DNA from: Faucicola sp902506225
GTDB taxonomy: Bacteria > Pseudomonadota > Gammaproteobacteria > Pseudomonadales > Moraxellaceae
Assembly: GCA_902506225.1 (NCBI GenBank)
Contig: LR733345.1
Span: 1,612,001-1,676,000 of the forward strand
DNA: 64,000 bases
Direction: 5' to 3'
Each line of letters starts with the position of its first letter. Within the stretch, counting starts at the first letter, position 1. Positions 23,012-32,113 of the stretch are shown here, one piece after another. The notes below the pieces were generated by a model, which saw nothing but the letters and a program-made list of their open reading frames with translations, searched no databases and was not told the DNA's origin. The translations under genes and the position numbers were made by a program.

Positions 23012-24199
23012 ATGACCCAGCATTTTTGTTTGCCTAGCGATATTAGCCCCGAACAATTTTTGAGCGATTACTGGCAAAAAAAACCACTGCTAATCAAACA
23101 GGGCTTGCCGCAATTGGTGGGCATGTTTGAGCCAGACGATATCATCGGGCTTGCCCAAGATGAAGACGCCACTGCACGACTCATCAGCGAAAATAACCAG
23201 CAATGGTCACTTAAAACCAGCCCTCTTACCCTCAAAGACTTTCAAAAACTGCCAAAACATTGGACGGTGCTGGTGCAAAATATGGAACAATGGTCGCCAG
23301 CGCTTGGCAACCTATGGCATGCGTTTGATTTTATTCCACAGTGGCAACGTGATGATATCATGGTGTCGTATGCCCCCTCAGGTGGCAGCGTTGGCAAGCA
23401 TTATGACAATTACGATGTCTTTTTGGCGCAAGGGTACGGCAAACGCCATTGGCAATTGGGCAAGTATTGCGACCAAACAACCCAATTTGAAGCAGGTCAA
23501 CCGATTCGTTTGATGAATGAGATGGGTGAGCTGATATTTGATAAGGTGCTTGAGCCAGGCGATGTGCTGTATGTACCGACCAATCTCTCCCATTACGGGG
23601 TGGCCGTTGACGATTGTTTGACTTTTTCGTTTGGCTTCAGACGACCTACCCCATTACAGCTGCTCGATAGTTTGGCGGATGTCGCTACCCATTTTGATGA
23701 TTTAGCCATTCCCCTCAAAATCAACCAACCCCCCGCAGTTGCAGGCGAGCTGTCGATAGCCAGCATTCAAGATATCAAAGCGCAGCTGATAGCGCTACTA
23801 AACTCTGAACTTGGCGATGAAATAATCACTCAAGCGATTAGCGAAACGGTAAGCAAACGGCAATATGAGCTGATGCTCCCTGACACGTATGCCGATATTG
23901 ATGAGATACAAAGCGCCTTGGCAGCGGGTGCGGTCATCAGGCAAGATATGTCTAGCCGCATTATCTTTACCCAAACCCAAGCGGATTCACAAACTCAAGC
24001 AAAAATTTATGTCAATGGCTGTGTTATTGATTCGGATGATATGCCCGCTAACGCGCAATCACTCCTCATTCGGCTCGCCAATGGCGAATCCGTCGATGAG
24101 CAAATTTTGCAAGCAGCTGATGTCGAAACTGATATAATTCGTGACTGGATAGAAAATGGCTGGGTAGTGATTGATTACCCTGAAGAAATCATTGGATAA
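23012..24199 (+). CDS. roxA: Ribosomal oxygenase RoxA/YcfD-type (uL16 arginine hydroxylase)
   Basis: This 395-aa JmjC/cupin 2-oxoglutarate- and iron-dependent oxygenase has iron ligands KHYDNYD (His130, Asp132) and LSHYGVA (His194). FSFGFRRPTP follows, as in YcfD. The N-terminus DISPEQFLSDYWQKKPLLIK is the family start, and the C-terminal winged-helix part is present. YcfD hydroxylates an arginine of ribosomal protein L16; the same role is inferred. It is followed after 12 nt by an uncharacterised gene, so the two are likely an operon. Confidence 0.9.
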   Translation: MTQHFCLPSDISPEQFLSDYWQKKPLLIKQGLPQLVGMFEPDDIIGLAQDEDATARLISENNQQWSLKTSPLTLKDFQKLPKHWTVLVQNMEQWSPALGNLWHAFDFIPQWQRDDIMVSYAPSGGSVGKHYDNYDVFLAQGYGKRHWQLGKYCDQTTQFEAGQPIRLMNEMGELIFDKVLEPGDVLYVPTNLSHYGVAVDDCLTFSFGFRRPTPLQLLDSLADVATHFDDLAIPLKINQPPAVAGELSIASIQDIKAQLIALLNSELGDEIITQAISETVSKRQYELMLPDTYADIDEIQSALAAGAVIRQDMSSRIIFTQTQADSQTQAKIYVNGCVIDSDDMPANAQSLLIRLANGESVDEQILQAADVETDIIRDWIENGWVVIDYPEEIIG

Positions 24200-24211
24200 C
24201 GAAAAAATATT

Positions 24212-24883
24212 ATGAGCTATTATTTTGGGTTTACCCCTTCCGTAGAATTGAGCGCTACCATTGATAAGGCGTATGAGCTGATTGGTAGCAAAAGCAGCGA
24301 ACGTTATGATGTTTATCGCGATAAAATCACCCAGTTGACCAGTAAAGAGCTGATGGATGCGCTACTGATTAAATTAATCGAATCGCTACCCGATGATTCA
24401 GAACGAAAAGCGCATTTGATTAAAACCGCAGCAACCATTGAAGCGACTAGCGACAAACTGATTAACACACTATTAAGCCCTACGAAAAATGAAGATGTGT
24501 TACCCAGCTTTGATTTTTTTGACCAAAAAGTGTTAAAAAACACCCAATCGGGTGAACGTCGTATCTCAGTGCCACTCACTGACGAGCTGGCAAAGAGTTT
24601 ACTGACTACCATACAAAATGTCCAAGCCGGTAACGGGCTTGAAGAGCAGCAAAATTTGATTCGGTTATTTGGCGAGCTAACCAAGGCCTGTTTGCAGCAT
24701 TTTTTGGTCGATTTTACCAAAACACTCAATTTAAATATGCTCAAACGCGCGGCGATTCCAGTGACCGATGGCATCATCGTCAAAGTCATTGATATCGCGC
24801 TACGCCGTTTAATCCCACAAATGCCACAAGAATCGCTTGAACGTTTTACCAAACATTACCAAGCGTTAATATTTAACAATTAG
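24212..24883 (+). CDS. Uncharacterised helical protein downstream of roxA
   Basis: I do not recognise this 223-aa protein. It is predicted all-helical and soluble, without signal peptide or membrane segment. It begins MSYYFGFTPSVELSATIDKA and contains TSKELMDALLIKLIESLPDD near 42-61. Its final region, AIPVTDGIIVKVIDIALRRL, is the most conserved-looking segment. Coupling to roxA (12-nt gap) suggests an accessory to ribosome modification or a cytosolic regulator, which is only an inference from position. Confidence 0.6.
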   Translation: MSYYFGFTPSVELSATIDKAYELIGSKSSERYDVYRDKITQLTSKELMDALLIKLIESLPDDSERKAHLIKTAATIEATSDKLINTLLSPTKNEDVLPSFDFFDQKVLKNTQSGERRISVPLTDELAKSLLTTIQNVQAGNGLEEQQNLIRLFGELTKACLQHFLVDFTKTLNLNMLKRAAIPVTDGIIVKVIDIALRRLIPQMPQESLERFTKHYQALIFNN

Positions 24884-24963
24884 GTATTGCTAACCGTTAT
24901 TATTCAATTGGCTAAAACTGCGTTACAATAGCCCACTTATTTTTTTAAATTAATAGGTCCAGC

Positions 24964-25521
24964 ATGAATCAACTTAGCAATCAGCAAATCGAAGAAGCGC
25001 TACGCAATTCTGAATGTCTCATCAGTAGCTTTGAAGTGAGTAGTGCTTACGAGCGTTTGGCAGCCAGTGTCAACCTGCACTATGCAGGTCAAAATCCCAT
25101 TGTGATGGTGGTGATGAATGGTGGGTTGATTCCAGCAGGTCAACTGCTTACCCAGTTTACTTTTTATCATCGTATGTACTATATCCATGCTACCCGCTAT
25201 CGCAACAACCAAGGCACCAATGAACTTGAATGGAAATTCAAACCTGATATTGATTTGGCGGGTGAAGATATTTTATTGATTGATGATATTTTTGATGAAG
25301 GCATTACCCTAAAAGCGGTGGTGGACGAGCTGGCAAAAGAAAATCCAAAATCTATCCGCACCTGTGTGCTACTAAATAAACTCCATGACCGAAAAGTGCA
25401 AGAGTTTAAAGTTGATTTTGTCGGTCTCGATGTGGCAGATCGCTATGTGTATGGCTGCGGTATGGACTATCACGGGTATCTACGCCATATGCCAGGAATT
25501 TATGCGTTAAAAAATGTGTAA
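24964..25521 (+). CDS. hpt: Hypoxanthine-guanine phosphoribosyltransferase
   Basis: This 185-aa purine-salvage enzyme converts hypoxanthine or guanine plus PRPP to IMP or GMP. The PRPP loop is ILLIDDIFDEGITLKAVV near residues 99-116. The substrate loop region MVVMNGGLIPAGQLL is near 50, and the C-terminal base-binding part is VDFVGLDVADRYVYGCGMDY. The gene stands alone with its own leader (TACAAT at 24924-24929 as a weak -10). It converges on recD across a bidirectional terminator. Confidence 0.9.
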   Translation: MNQLSNQQIEEALRNSECLISSFEVSSAYERLAASVNLHYAGQNPIVMVVMNGGLIPAGQLLTQFTFYHRMYYIHATRYRNNQGTNELEWKFKPDIDLAGEDILLIDDIFDEGITLKAVVDELAKENPKSIRTCVLLNKLHDRKVQEFKVDFVGLDVADRYVYGCGMDYHGYLRHMPGIYALKNV

Positions 25522-25538
25522 AACTGCTTGTCATAAAT

Positions 25539-25566
25539 AAAAAGGTATCGCTTGATACCTTTTTTT
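25539..25566. terminator. Bidirectional terminator, hpt / recD
   Basis: 11-bp perfect arms AAAAAGGTATC and GATACCTTTTT, loop GCTT, then further T. It serves both convergent transcripts. Confidence 0.9.
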
Positions 25567-25623
25567 ATGGCGTATTTTTTTAGAATATATCTTTTTATGA
25601 TGTCTGTATTTATGACCTATCTT

Positions 25624-27603
25624 TTATAGGGTGTTGTTGAGATGATCAAATTGTAGTTGCAAGCCAGTTTGTCGCACCGCTTTTTGCGTCACCGCTAACT
25701 CAAAATTCTCTTTAGTGCTATATATGGATAAGGCGGATTTACTGCGCGTCACTGCTGTATAAATTAGCGCTTGGCTTAGTAGTCTTGTATGCGCTTTATC
25801 AATACAAATGGCGACCGTATGAAATTCTGAGCCTTGTGACTTATGAATGGTCATCGCATACGCATAGTCACAACTTTCACGGCTTAATCGCTGAATAGGT
25901 ATCACTTTTTCTGCAAAACACGCGTATAACTGCCCTTGGTACAACAAACAAATCGCAACATCGCCATTGAATAACCCCAACTGATAATCATTGTTTTGGA
26001 TGATAATCGGTAAACCGTGATAAAAATAAGCTTTGGTTCGCGTGATTTTGGAAAACTCGGTAAAAGCTAGGCTCATCTTTTGGTTGATTGATTGGGTTCC
26101 CAATTGTCCTTGATGACCTGCACACAGAATGCGATACCTATCAAATACCTCAAACAATTCTTTTCGATCATCCGCTTCAAAAATATTGACGGGCTGGCTG
26201 TACCATTGCTGCATAAGCGCAAAAAATGGATGGTAAGGTTTCGCTAATTGGTTAAAAACAGCAGGCAAACTCGAAGACGCATCAATTGGGTAAAAAGGAA
26301 TATTGGCTATTTGCTGCTTTGTTTGCTGTGTTTTATCAGCCAAGTCTGATGGATTTTCACTTTGAGACGGCTTAATTGCTTGCAAATCAATGGGTTGTAA
26401 TAATTGCTGGATTAACTTTATTTTTTTAGGTGCAGGCAAATTTTGCTGAATGGCGAGAGCAAACTGACCGACAACTGAATTTGAATCAAAGCGTTTTGAC
26501 TCGGTCAATTCCGTGATATAAGGCTGCAAACGCGTCACCGCGCACAAATCTGATAGAACCGACCCCGCATCTACCGCAGCCAGCTGGTTTGCATCACCTA
26601 ATAAAATCAGCCGACCCGTGGGTTTGATAGCATCAACCAACTGACTGGCAAGCTCAAGCCCTAGCATGGACGCTTCATCTACAATAATCAAATCATCGGG
26701 TAATGGATTTTTGGCGTGATAGCGTGGTGTGCCATCACTACCAATACCCAACAGTCGATGTAAGGTTTTTGCATTGTCCAAAGTGATTTCTTCATTTTGC
26801 AAACTTTTTTGCAAGCTTATTCGTAATGACTCTTGCATACGCTGCGCTGCCTTCCCTGTAGGTGCAGTCAAGGTGATAGATAAAGGTGGTAAATTAGGGT
26901 CCTGTTTTCTTTTATGCTCGTGCTCCTTTTGCAGCGTGGTTACCAGCTTCGCCACAGTAAAAGTTTTGCCCGTGCCAGGTCCACCGATAATGATACTCAG
27001 TGCGTGTTGGCTTGATTTTTCAATGGCGAGTTGCTGCATCGCATTGGGTTTAGGCGACAAACCGTTATCGATTTCCTGTGATGATGATATACCACTAAAC
27101 GCCGCCACTTTTCTATGGGCAATTTTCATCAACTGTTTGGCTAACGATTGTTCTGCATACCATTGCCGATGCAGCCAAACAATGTAGCTAACTTGCGTTT
27201 CACTAACTCCATCAACTGTTTGGGCGAGTTTTTGAAGAATGATAGGTGTATTGGTGTCATGGTTGTATAACTCATCCTCCTTCACCCCTATTACCCTTGC
27301 CCAGTTATCGTCCGTCAACTCTGCAATGAGTGATTTTTCTTCCTCATTGTTGACCGTCATTTCATACACGGTATGACCTTCTGATAGTTGTTCATTGATT
27401 TGGTCAAAAATTTGCAAGATTTTTGGTTTTTCTTTTGTTTTTTCGCTATTTTTTTGATTATTTTTGCTTAGGCTATTTTTATTGGTATCTATATTAGTTA
27501 GCTGTGATTTTTGCTGCTTGCGGTATTGAATAAAATTGGCTAATTGGGTTAATTTGGCAGTTTCTTCAATTATAGCGGTTGGCTCAGTCGTGTTTGTTTT
27601 CAT
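25624..27603 (-). CDS. recD: Exodeoxyribonuclease V alpha subunit (RecD)
   Basis: This 659-aa fast 5'-3' helicase subunit of RecBCD has Walker A GGPGTGKT at 207-214, TAPTGKAAQR near 247, Walker B IIVDEASML at 307-315 and LLGDANQLAAVDAG later. The C-terminal motif AMTIHKSQGSEF is also present. The N-terminal 60 residues are polar and low-complexity and contain NKNSLSKNNQ, encoded by a diverged copy of the 18-bp repeat also found in recB, recC and cysG. It is the last gene of the recC-recB-recD operon, 30 nt after recB. Confidence 0.93.
   Translation of the reverse strand: MKTNTTEPTAIIEETAKLTQLANFIQYRKQQKSQLTNIDTNKNSLSKNNQKNSEKTKEKPKILQIFDQINEQLSEGHTVYEMTVNNEEEKSLIAELTDDNWARVIGVKEDELYNHDTNTPIILQKLAQTVDGVSETQVSYIVWLHRQWYAEQSLAKQLMKIAHRKVAAFSGISSSQEIDNGLSPKPNAMQQLAIEKSSQHALSIIIGGPGTGKTFTVAKLVTTLQKEHEHKRKQDPNLPPLSITLTAPTGKAAQRMQESLRISLQKSLQNEEITLDNAKTLHRLLGIGSDGTPRYHAKNPLPDDLIIVDEASMLGLELASQLVDAIKPTGRLILLGDANQLAAVDAGSVLSDLCAVTRLQPYITELTESKRFDSNSVVGQFALAIQQNLPAPKKIKLIQQLLQPIDLQAIKPSQSENPSDLADKTQQTKQQIANIPFYPIDASSSLPAVFNQLAKPYHPFFALMQQWYSQPVNIFEADDRKELFEVFDRYRILCAGHQGQLGTQSINQKMSLAFTEFSKITRTKAYFYHGLPIIIQNNDYQLGLFNGDVAICLLYQGQLYACFAEKVIPIQRLSRESCDYAYAMTIHKSQGSEFHTVAICIDKAHTRLLSQALIYTAVTRSKSALSIYSTKENFELAVTQKAVRQTGLQLQFDHLNNTL
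27466..27483. repeat. Dispersed 18-bp repeat, variant copy in recD
   Basis: GCTTAGGCTATTTTTATT matches the consensus GCTTAGGCTATTTGAATT at 16 of 18 positions, sharing the first 13 bases. On the coding strand it reads N-K-N-S-L-S at residues 41-46 of RecD. Confidence 0.6.
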
Positions 27604-27633
27604 AATAAATTCTTTATGCGTAATCGTTAAATT

Positions 27634-30600
27634 TTAATTGCCGTTGGGATAGCCGAACATATCATCGAGTGCCAAGATAAAGGCACTATCAAACTGTTTT
27701 ACTAGCTTGCCACGGGTAGCATGCTTGGGTGACATACCGCGTAAAAAGGCATATTCGACCGCACCCAAATGGGTATTGATATCATAATTGGGTAGTCGCA
27801 GCTTGAGATAGCGATGCAATGCCACTTGGTAGATGCTTGCTTGCAACCAATAACTATGCGTGGTCATCGCGTCATATAATGCCGCTGGGTTATAACTGTC
27901 GAAATCACTGCCAAGATAATTGCTTTTATAATCGACGATAAAAAACTGTGTGCCGTGCTGATACACCAAATCAATCTCCCCTTTGAGATACTGCCAAACC
28001 ATGGTGTTGACTTCTTGGCTCTGCAATTGCAGTGGGATATCAAATTGATGAAACAACGCGTTTAAGTCGCTAAATGACAAATGCTGGTTTAAGCGTAAAT
28101 TAAACCCTAATTCAGCAACTTTTTGGTTGTATTTGATATTTACCAGCGGCACTGCCGAAGCGGCTAACGGCGTATGGATGATGTCATCTAGCCAATCCAC
28201 CAACGCAATATAATCCGGCTGCAAATCATCAATGTTGATATCATGCCAGTTGCCATACTGCCCTGCACTACTCTCTTTTGTAGAAAAATAATTGCTCGGC
28301 ATTTGGTAGCGTCTTAACGTGCGATCCACCATGACTGACCAGCGTTTTAACTTGTCTGCTCTGGCATCTTGCTGTGGCACCGCCAACTCAGGGGTTTCAT
28401 TGTAGTTATTGGCGATGTCTTCTAAGATACTATGTAAAAAAGTCCCTGGGTTTGTGCCTTTTTCAAAGTTAAATCTAATTGAGTTGACCTCGTTACTTGG
28501 CTCCCCCGATAGCCTGTTATTGGGGATAGGCAATAAACGGGTTTGCGCCGCTGACAAAATATCATCATCTTGCCTATCTTCGGCATTAACCACTGTGTCA
28601 ACGCTGGTATGCTCGATATAACGAGACAATGCGGTAAAACTGGTATTCGCCCATCCTTTAAAAGTGTCGATGGTGATAACTTTGATGATTTCATCGTAAT
28701 CAATCTTAGCGACTGTCTTAGCGACTGTAGCATTTTGTTCATTTTGCCCATTTGTTTTGGGTTTGAAATTTAGCTTCAAATTATAATATTTGCTTAGGCT
28801 ATTTGAATTTATGATATTTGTCGTTTCAGTCAACGTTTGTTTGACAGCAAATTTTGCCAAATCGTCCATAAAAGGCGTCAAAGCAGAATTTTTCACCGCA
28901 GATTTTTTGGCGACAGTCACAAGATACACTTGTTCTTTTGCACGGGTAAGGGCAACGTACAATAATCGCAATCGTTCCTCGTAGGCAGATTGGTCTTCAA
29001 TAGCGACATAATTGATTGAATTGATTGGATTGTTATCGGCTATTTGGCTGGGCAACGCGGTTAATCGGCGGCTTAATAGCGGGTTATCATTGTTTTGCGT
29101 CAATTTTTGAGTGAATTGGGGCGCTGCTTGATGGGTGGTTTGTATACCATACAGATATAACGGCGCACCATAAAACTTGGCTTTACTCTCCCCGGTAAAC
29201 CCAACCACAAATACTATCGGAAACTCCAAGCCTTTAGAGGCGTGAACCGTCATCAGTTGCACCCCTTCATCAGATGGCAAGCGCTGCTGCGTTGACCAAT
29301 CTTCTTTTGGCTGCTGTTGCACTTGGGCGCAGAACCACTCAAACAGTTGATGCTCGCCTACCTGCCCATTGAACTGGTCGCTAATAATATCTAACAACTG
29401 GCGTAAATCAATGAGCAATCGCTCGCCATTTGGATGTTTGGCAAGGCGCTGCCAAAAATTGAGTGTGATTTGGTTGGGTAAAGTAAGGGGCTGATTGAGC
29501 AGCCACTGTATAGCCACCAAAAAACTGTGTTTTTGCCACAATTCGCTGGCGGTCAATACCAACTGCTGAATCTCAGCCAAACTGGTGTTTATTGCCGCTT
29601 GATGAGCTTGATGAGGGTGAGTTTGTCCTTGCGCCGCTTGGGCGTTAGTTTGATTAAGCGCATCATACAACTGGTTGATTTGTTCAAGGGTCAGCTGAAA
29701 AAAACTAGACAACATCAAGGATTTTAATTTTGATTCGCTAAATGGCGTCAACAGCACGCTTTGCAAGGTCATCAAATCTACACTCATGCTATCGCCAAAG
29801 ACACTTTGACTACCACCTCTGACCGTCGCAATCCCATGATGATGTAAGCGTTTCTCGATGGTATGAAGTTCACTGTTTTTGACTGCCAACACACAAATAT
29901 CACTCAGGGTCAAGCCACGAGTTTGGTAGCTTAATGGTTTGCTATCATCAAATAAATCAAAAATTTGCGCGGCAATCGCATCGGCATAATCCACCGTTTT
30001 TTCATCACTTGATAAGGTGTTTTCATTAGTATCATTTGATATACCATCATTCTCGGCTACTGCCACCACTTGCAGACTATAGGGCGCTTTATATTCGATA
30101 GCAATATGATTGAACGCAGGTAAGCTAGCAGCCTCATTTTCCGCCGCATTACCGATAACTAGCTCAGCGGTTTGGCGAGTCGCAGCGATTTTACGATAGT
30201 AAATTTCACGCCCCATAAAATACGGCTGTTGGCTGATATTGGGCAGCTGGTCGGCTTGATTTGGGTCAATATCTTGCTCGCCAACACCATACCAGTGATT
30301 GAGGCTATCAATCAGTGCTGCCGATGAGCGATGGTTTTGGTTGAGTGACTTGGGTTGTTCTGGAAATAATTTTTTTAGCGTGGTGTAGTTTTGTACGTCC
30401 CCGCCACGAAATCCATAAATTGCCTGTTTGGGATCCCCTACCAACAGCAAAAACTGCGAAGGGGTGTGATATTTTTTTCCATTTGATTTTTCTGCTTTAT
30501 CTGGCTCAAAGTCTTGTAAATAAACCCTTTGAATCAGTAACGCTTGTTCGGTGTTGATATCTTGCGATTCGTCAATTAAGGCGATGGGATACTGATGGCG

Positions 30601-32088
30601 AATATAACGCGCTAACGACTGACCTTTTTTGCCCGATAACGCATCGTTTAACCGCGCCAATTGTAAGGCAAAGGTAGTTAGCCGCTGTGATTCTAGTCGT
30701 TTTGGCAGGTGAGTACGCACGTAACGGCTAATAAACTGGGTAAAATAAAAATTCACTTGTTTAAAGTAGTCTTGCAAAGCTTGCGTTTGTTGGATAAGCT
30801 GCCAAATATTGTCCACGATATCAAAGGATTTGAATGTGGCGCTTTGCTGTTCTTTTTTGCCATTAAAGCCTTTATCGTTGACGTATAAATCCTCAATGCC
30901 TTCTAGCACCTTCACTATATTGCCAACTTTATACATAGCAAAAACATTGGTAATGTCACCCGTGCTGAGTAAATTTTGCAGATTTTTAATTTCGTTAAAG
31001 TGTTTATGAAGTTTATTGCTAGCACTAAACCCTTGGGCTTTACGAAAGTCACTATCAAAATATGCCTCAAACTCACTATCATTATCATCTGCAATCGACT
31101 GCATCAGTGCCTTGATAGTAGTGGTATCAAACGCTGTCAATGGTACGGCATCAATGTCAGCGGTATAAAAATTCAGCGCGCGATTGACCGCCTCGTAGTA
31201 ATCAGCAACCGCTAAAAACACGTTATTGTCAAACATCATCGGATACAATTCAGGCATATTGGCATTGACCTGCGCCATAAATGCCCTAAGTTGGTCGTGA
31301 ATCATACCCTTGATGATGCCGCTAACATCATTACTGATTTGTACCTCTGCAGAAAACCCAGTTTCGCTACTGTATTCTCTTAGCCACTTTTGACACAAAC
31401 TATCAAGGGTGCTGACAAATAAGCGATCAAGCTGGTTGAGCGCCAATGTGGTGCGCTGCAGTGCGATACGAAAATTGACGGTATTTTTGGCAGGTTTATG
31501 GGTGCTGTTTTCACTATCATCAGCGGTTGGCTTTGGGGTGCTCAGGCTTTCTTTCGGGCTTACTTTTGTGCTTGCTGCAGTGGTTGCATCTACCGGCAAA
31601 CCGAAGATTTGTTTGGCAACCCACTCGATTAAGTGTTTATTGATAGGGTCTTGGTACTTACCCAGTAAATTTTTTTGTGCCGCAAGCGCTTGCACCTGCG
31701 CAATAAAATGTGCATATTTTTGCACAGCGATAGCTTTGCTGCTATCCAACTCACTGTCGTTTAACGGTGTAAATGTAGAATGGTTAATCATTTGCAGCAA
31801 TTGATAAAAATCTTGCAAACGCTCACGAATCCGCTGGCGCATTTCGGCGGCGGCACTTCGCGTAAAGGTCGTGGCGATAATTTTCTCACACGGCTGCCCT
31901 GCTTGCACGATTAGTCGCAACATCACGCCCGTCAGCGTCCATGTTTTGCCTGTGCCTGCTGAGGCTTCAATCAAATGACGCCCCGTCAATGGCAACGTGA
32001 CGGCAGGGGGTAGTAAAGGTTCAGCGTCTTCTTTGATACTTGTTTCGATGCTTGCGTTAATGCTTGGGGTATGAATATTGTGTTTCAT
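27634..32088 (-). CDS. recB: Exodeoxyribonuclease V beta subunit (RecB)
   Basis: This 1484-aa helicase-nuclease has Walker A ASAGTGKT at 42-49, ATTFTRSAAAEMRQRI near 80, LIDESQDINTEQ and LLVGDPKQAIYGFRGGD as UvrD-type motifs, and VHASKGLEFPIVF as motif V. The C-terminal nuclease site is GEIDLVYQHG then FFIVDYKSN. I start at ATG 32088 (MKHNIHTPSI), 25 nt after recC. The longer frame from 32166 would overlap recC out of frame. It is much longer than E. coli RecB (1180 aa), largely through polar linkers. One linker contains NSNSLSKYY, encoded by the 18-bp dispersed repeat. Confidence 0.93.
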   Translation of the reverse strand: MKHNIHTPSINASIETSIKEDAEPLLPPAVTLPLTGRHLIEASAGTGKTWTLTGVMLRLIVQAGQPCEKIIATTFTRSAAAEMRQRIRERLQDFYQLLQMINHSTFTPLNDSELDSSKAIAVQKYAHFIAQVQALAAQKNLLGKYQDPINKHLIEWVAKQIFGLPVDATTAASTKVSPKESLSTPKPTADDSENSTHKPAKNTVNFRIALQRTTLALNQLDRLFVSTLDSLCQKWLREYSSETGFSAEVQISNDVSGIIKGMIHDQLRAFMAQVNANMPELYPMMFDNNVFLAVADYYEAVNRALNFYTADIDAVPLTAFDTTTIKALMQSIADDNDSEFEAYFDSDFRKAQGFSASNKLHKHFNEIKNLQNLLSTGDITNVFAMYKVGNIVKVLEGIEDLYVNDKGFNGKKEQQSATFKSFDIVDNIWQLIQQTQALQDYFKQVNFYFTQFISRYVRTHLPKRLESQRLTTFALQLARLNDALSGKKGQSLARYIRHQYPIALIDESQDINTEQALLIQRVYLQDFEPDKAEKSNGKKYHTPSQFLLLVGDPKQAIYGFRGGDVQNYTTLKKLFPEQPKSLNQNHRSSAALIDSLNHWYGVGEQDIDPNQADQLPNISQQPYFMGREIYYRKIAATRQTAELVIGNAAENEAASLPAFNHIAIEYKAPYSLQVVAVAENDGISNDTNENTLSSDEKTVDYADAIAAQIFDLFDDSKPLSYQTRGLTLSDICVLAVKNSELHTIEKRLHHHGIATVRGGSQSVFGDSMSVDLMTLQSVLLTPFSESKLKSLMLSSFFQLTLEQINQLYDALNQTNAQAAQGQTHPHQAHQAAINTSLAEIQQLVLTASELWQKHSFLVAIQWLLNQPLTLPNQITLNFWQRLAKHPNGERLLIDLRQLLDIISDQFNGQVGEHQLFEWFCAQVQQQPKEDWSTQQRLPSDEGVQLMTVHASKGLEFPIVFVVGFTGESKAKFYGAPLYLYGIQTTHQAAPQFTQKLTQNNDNPLLSRRLTALPSQIADNNPINSINYVAIEDQSAYEERLRLLYVALTRAKEQVYLVTVAKKSAVKNSALTPFMDDLAKFAVKQTLTETTNIINSNSLSKYYNLKLNFKPKTNGQNEQNATVAKTVAKIDYDEIIKVITIDTFKGWANTSFTALSRYIEHTSVDTVVNAEDRQDDDILSAAQTRLLPIPNNRLSGEPSNEVNSIRFNFEKGTNPGTFLHSILEDIANNYNETPELAVPQQDARADKLKRWSVMVDRTLRRYQMPSNYFSTKESSAGQYGNWHDINIDDLQPDYIALVDWLDDIIHTPLAASAVPLVNIKYNQKVAELGFNLRLNQHLSFSDLNALFHQFDIPLQLQSQEVNTMVWQYLKGEIDLVYQHGTQFFIVDYKSNYLGSDFDSYNPAALYDAMTTHSYWLQASIYQVALHRYLKLRLPNYDINTHLGAVEYAFLRGMSPKHATRGKLVKQFDSAFILALDDMFGYPNGN
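28792..28809. repeat. Dispersed 18-bp repeat, copy in recB
   Basis: GCTTAGGCTATTTGAATT is identical to the cysG copy. It reads N-S-N-S-L-S at about residues 1094-1099 of RecB. Confidence 0.75.
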
Positions 32089-32113
32089 AAGATTTCTTTG
32101 ATAAAAATGCGTG

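Noticed and set aside
23378..23593. Minus-strand frame in roxA
   Set aside because: It is antisense to the iron-binding core of RoxA and lacks any supporting signal.
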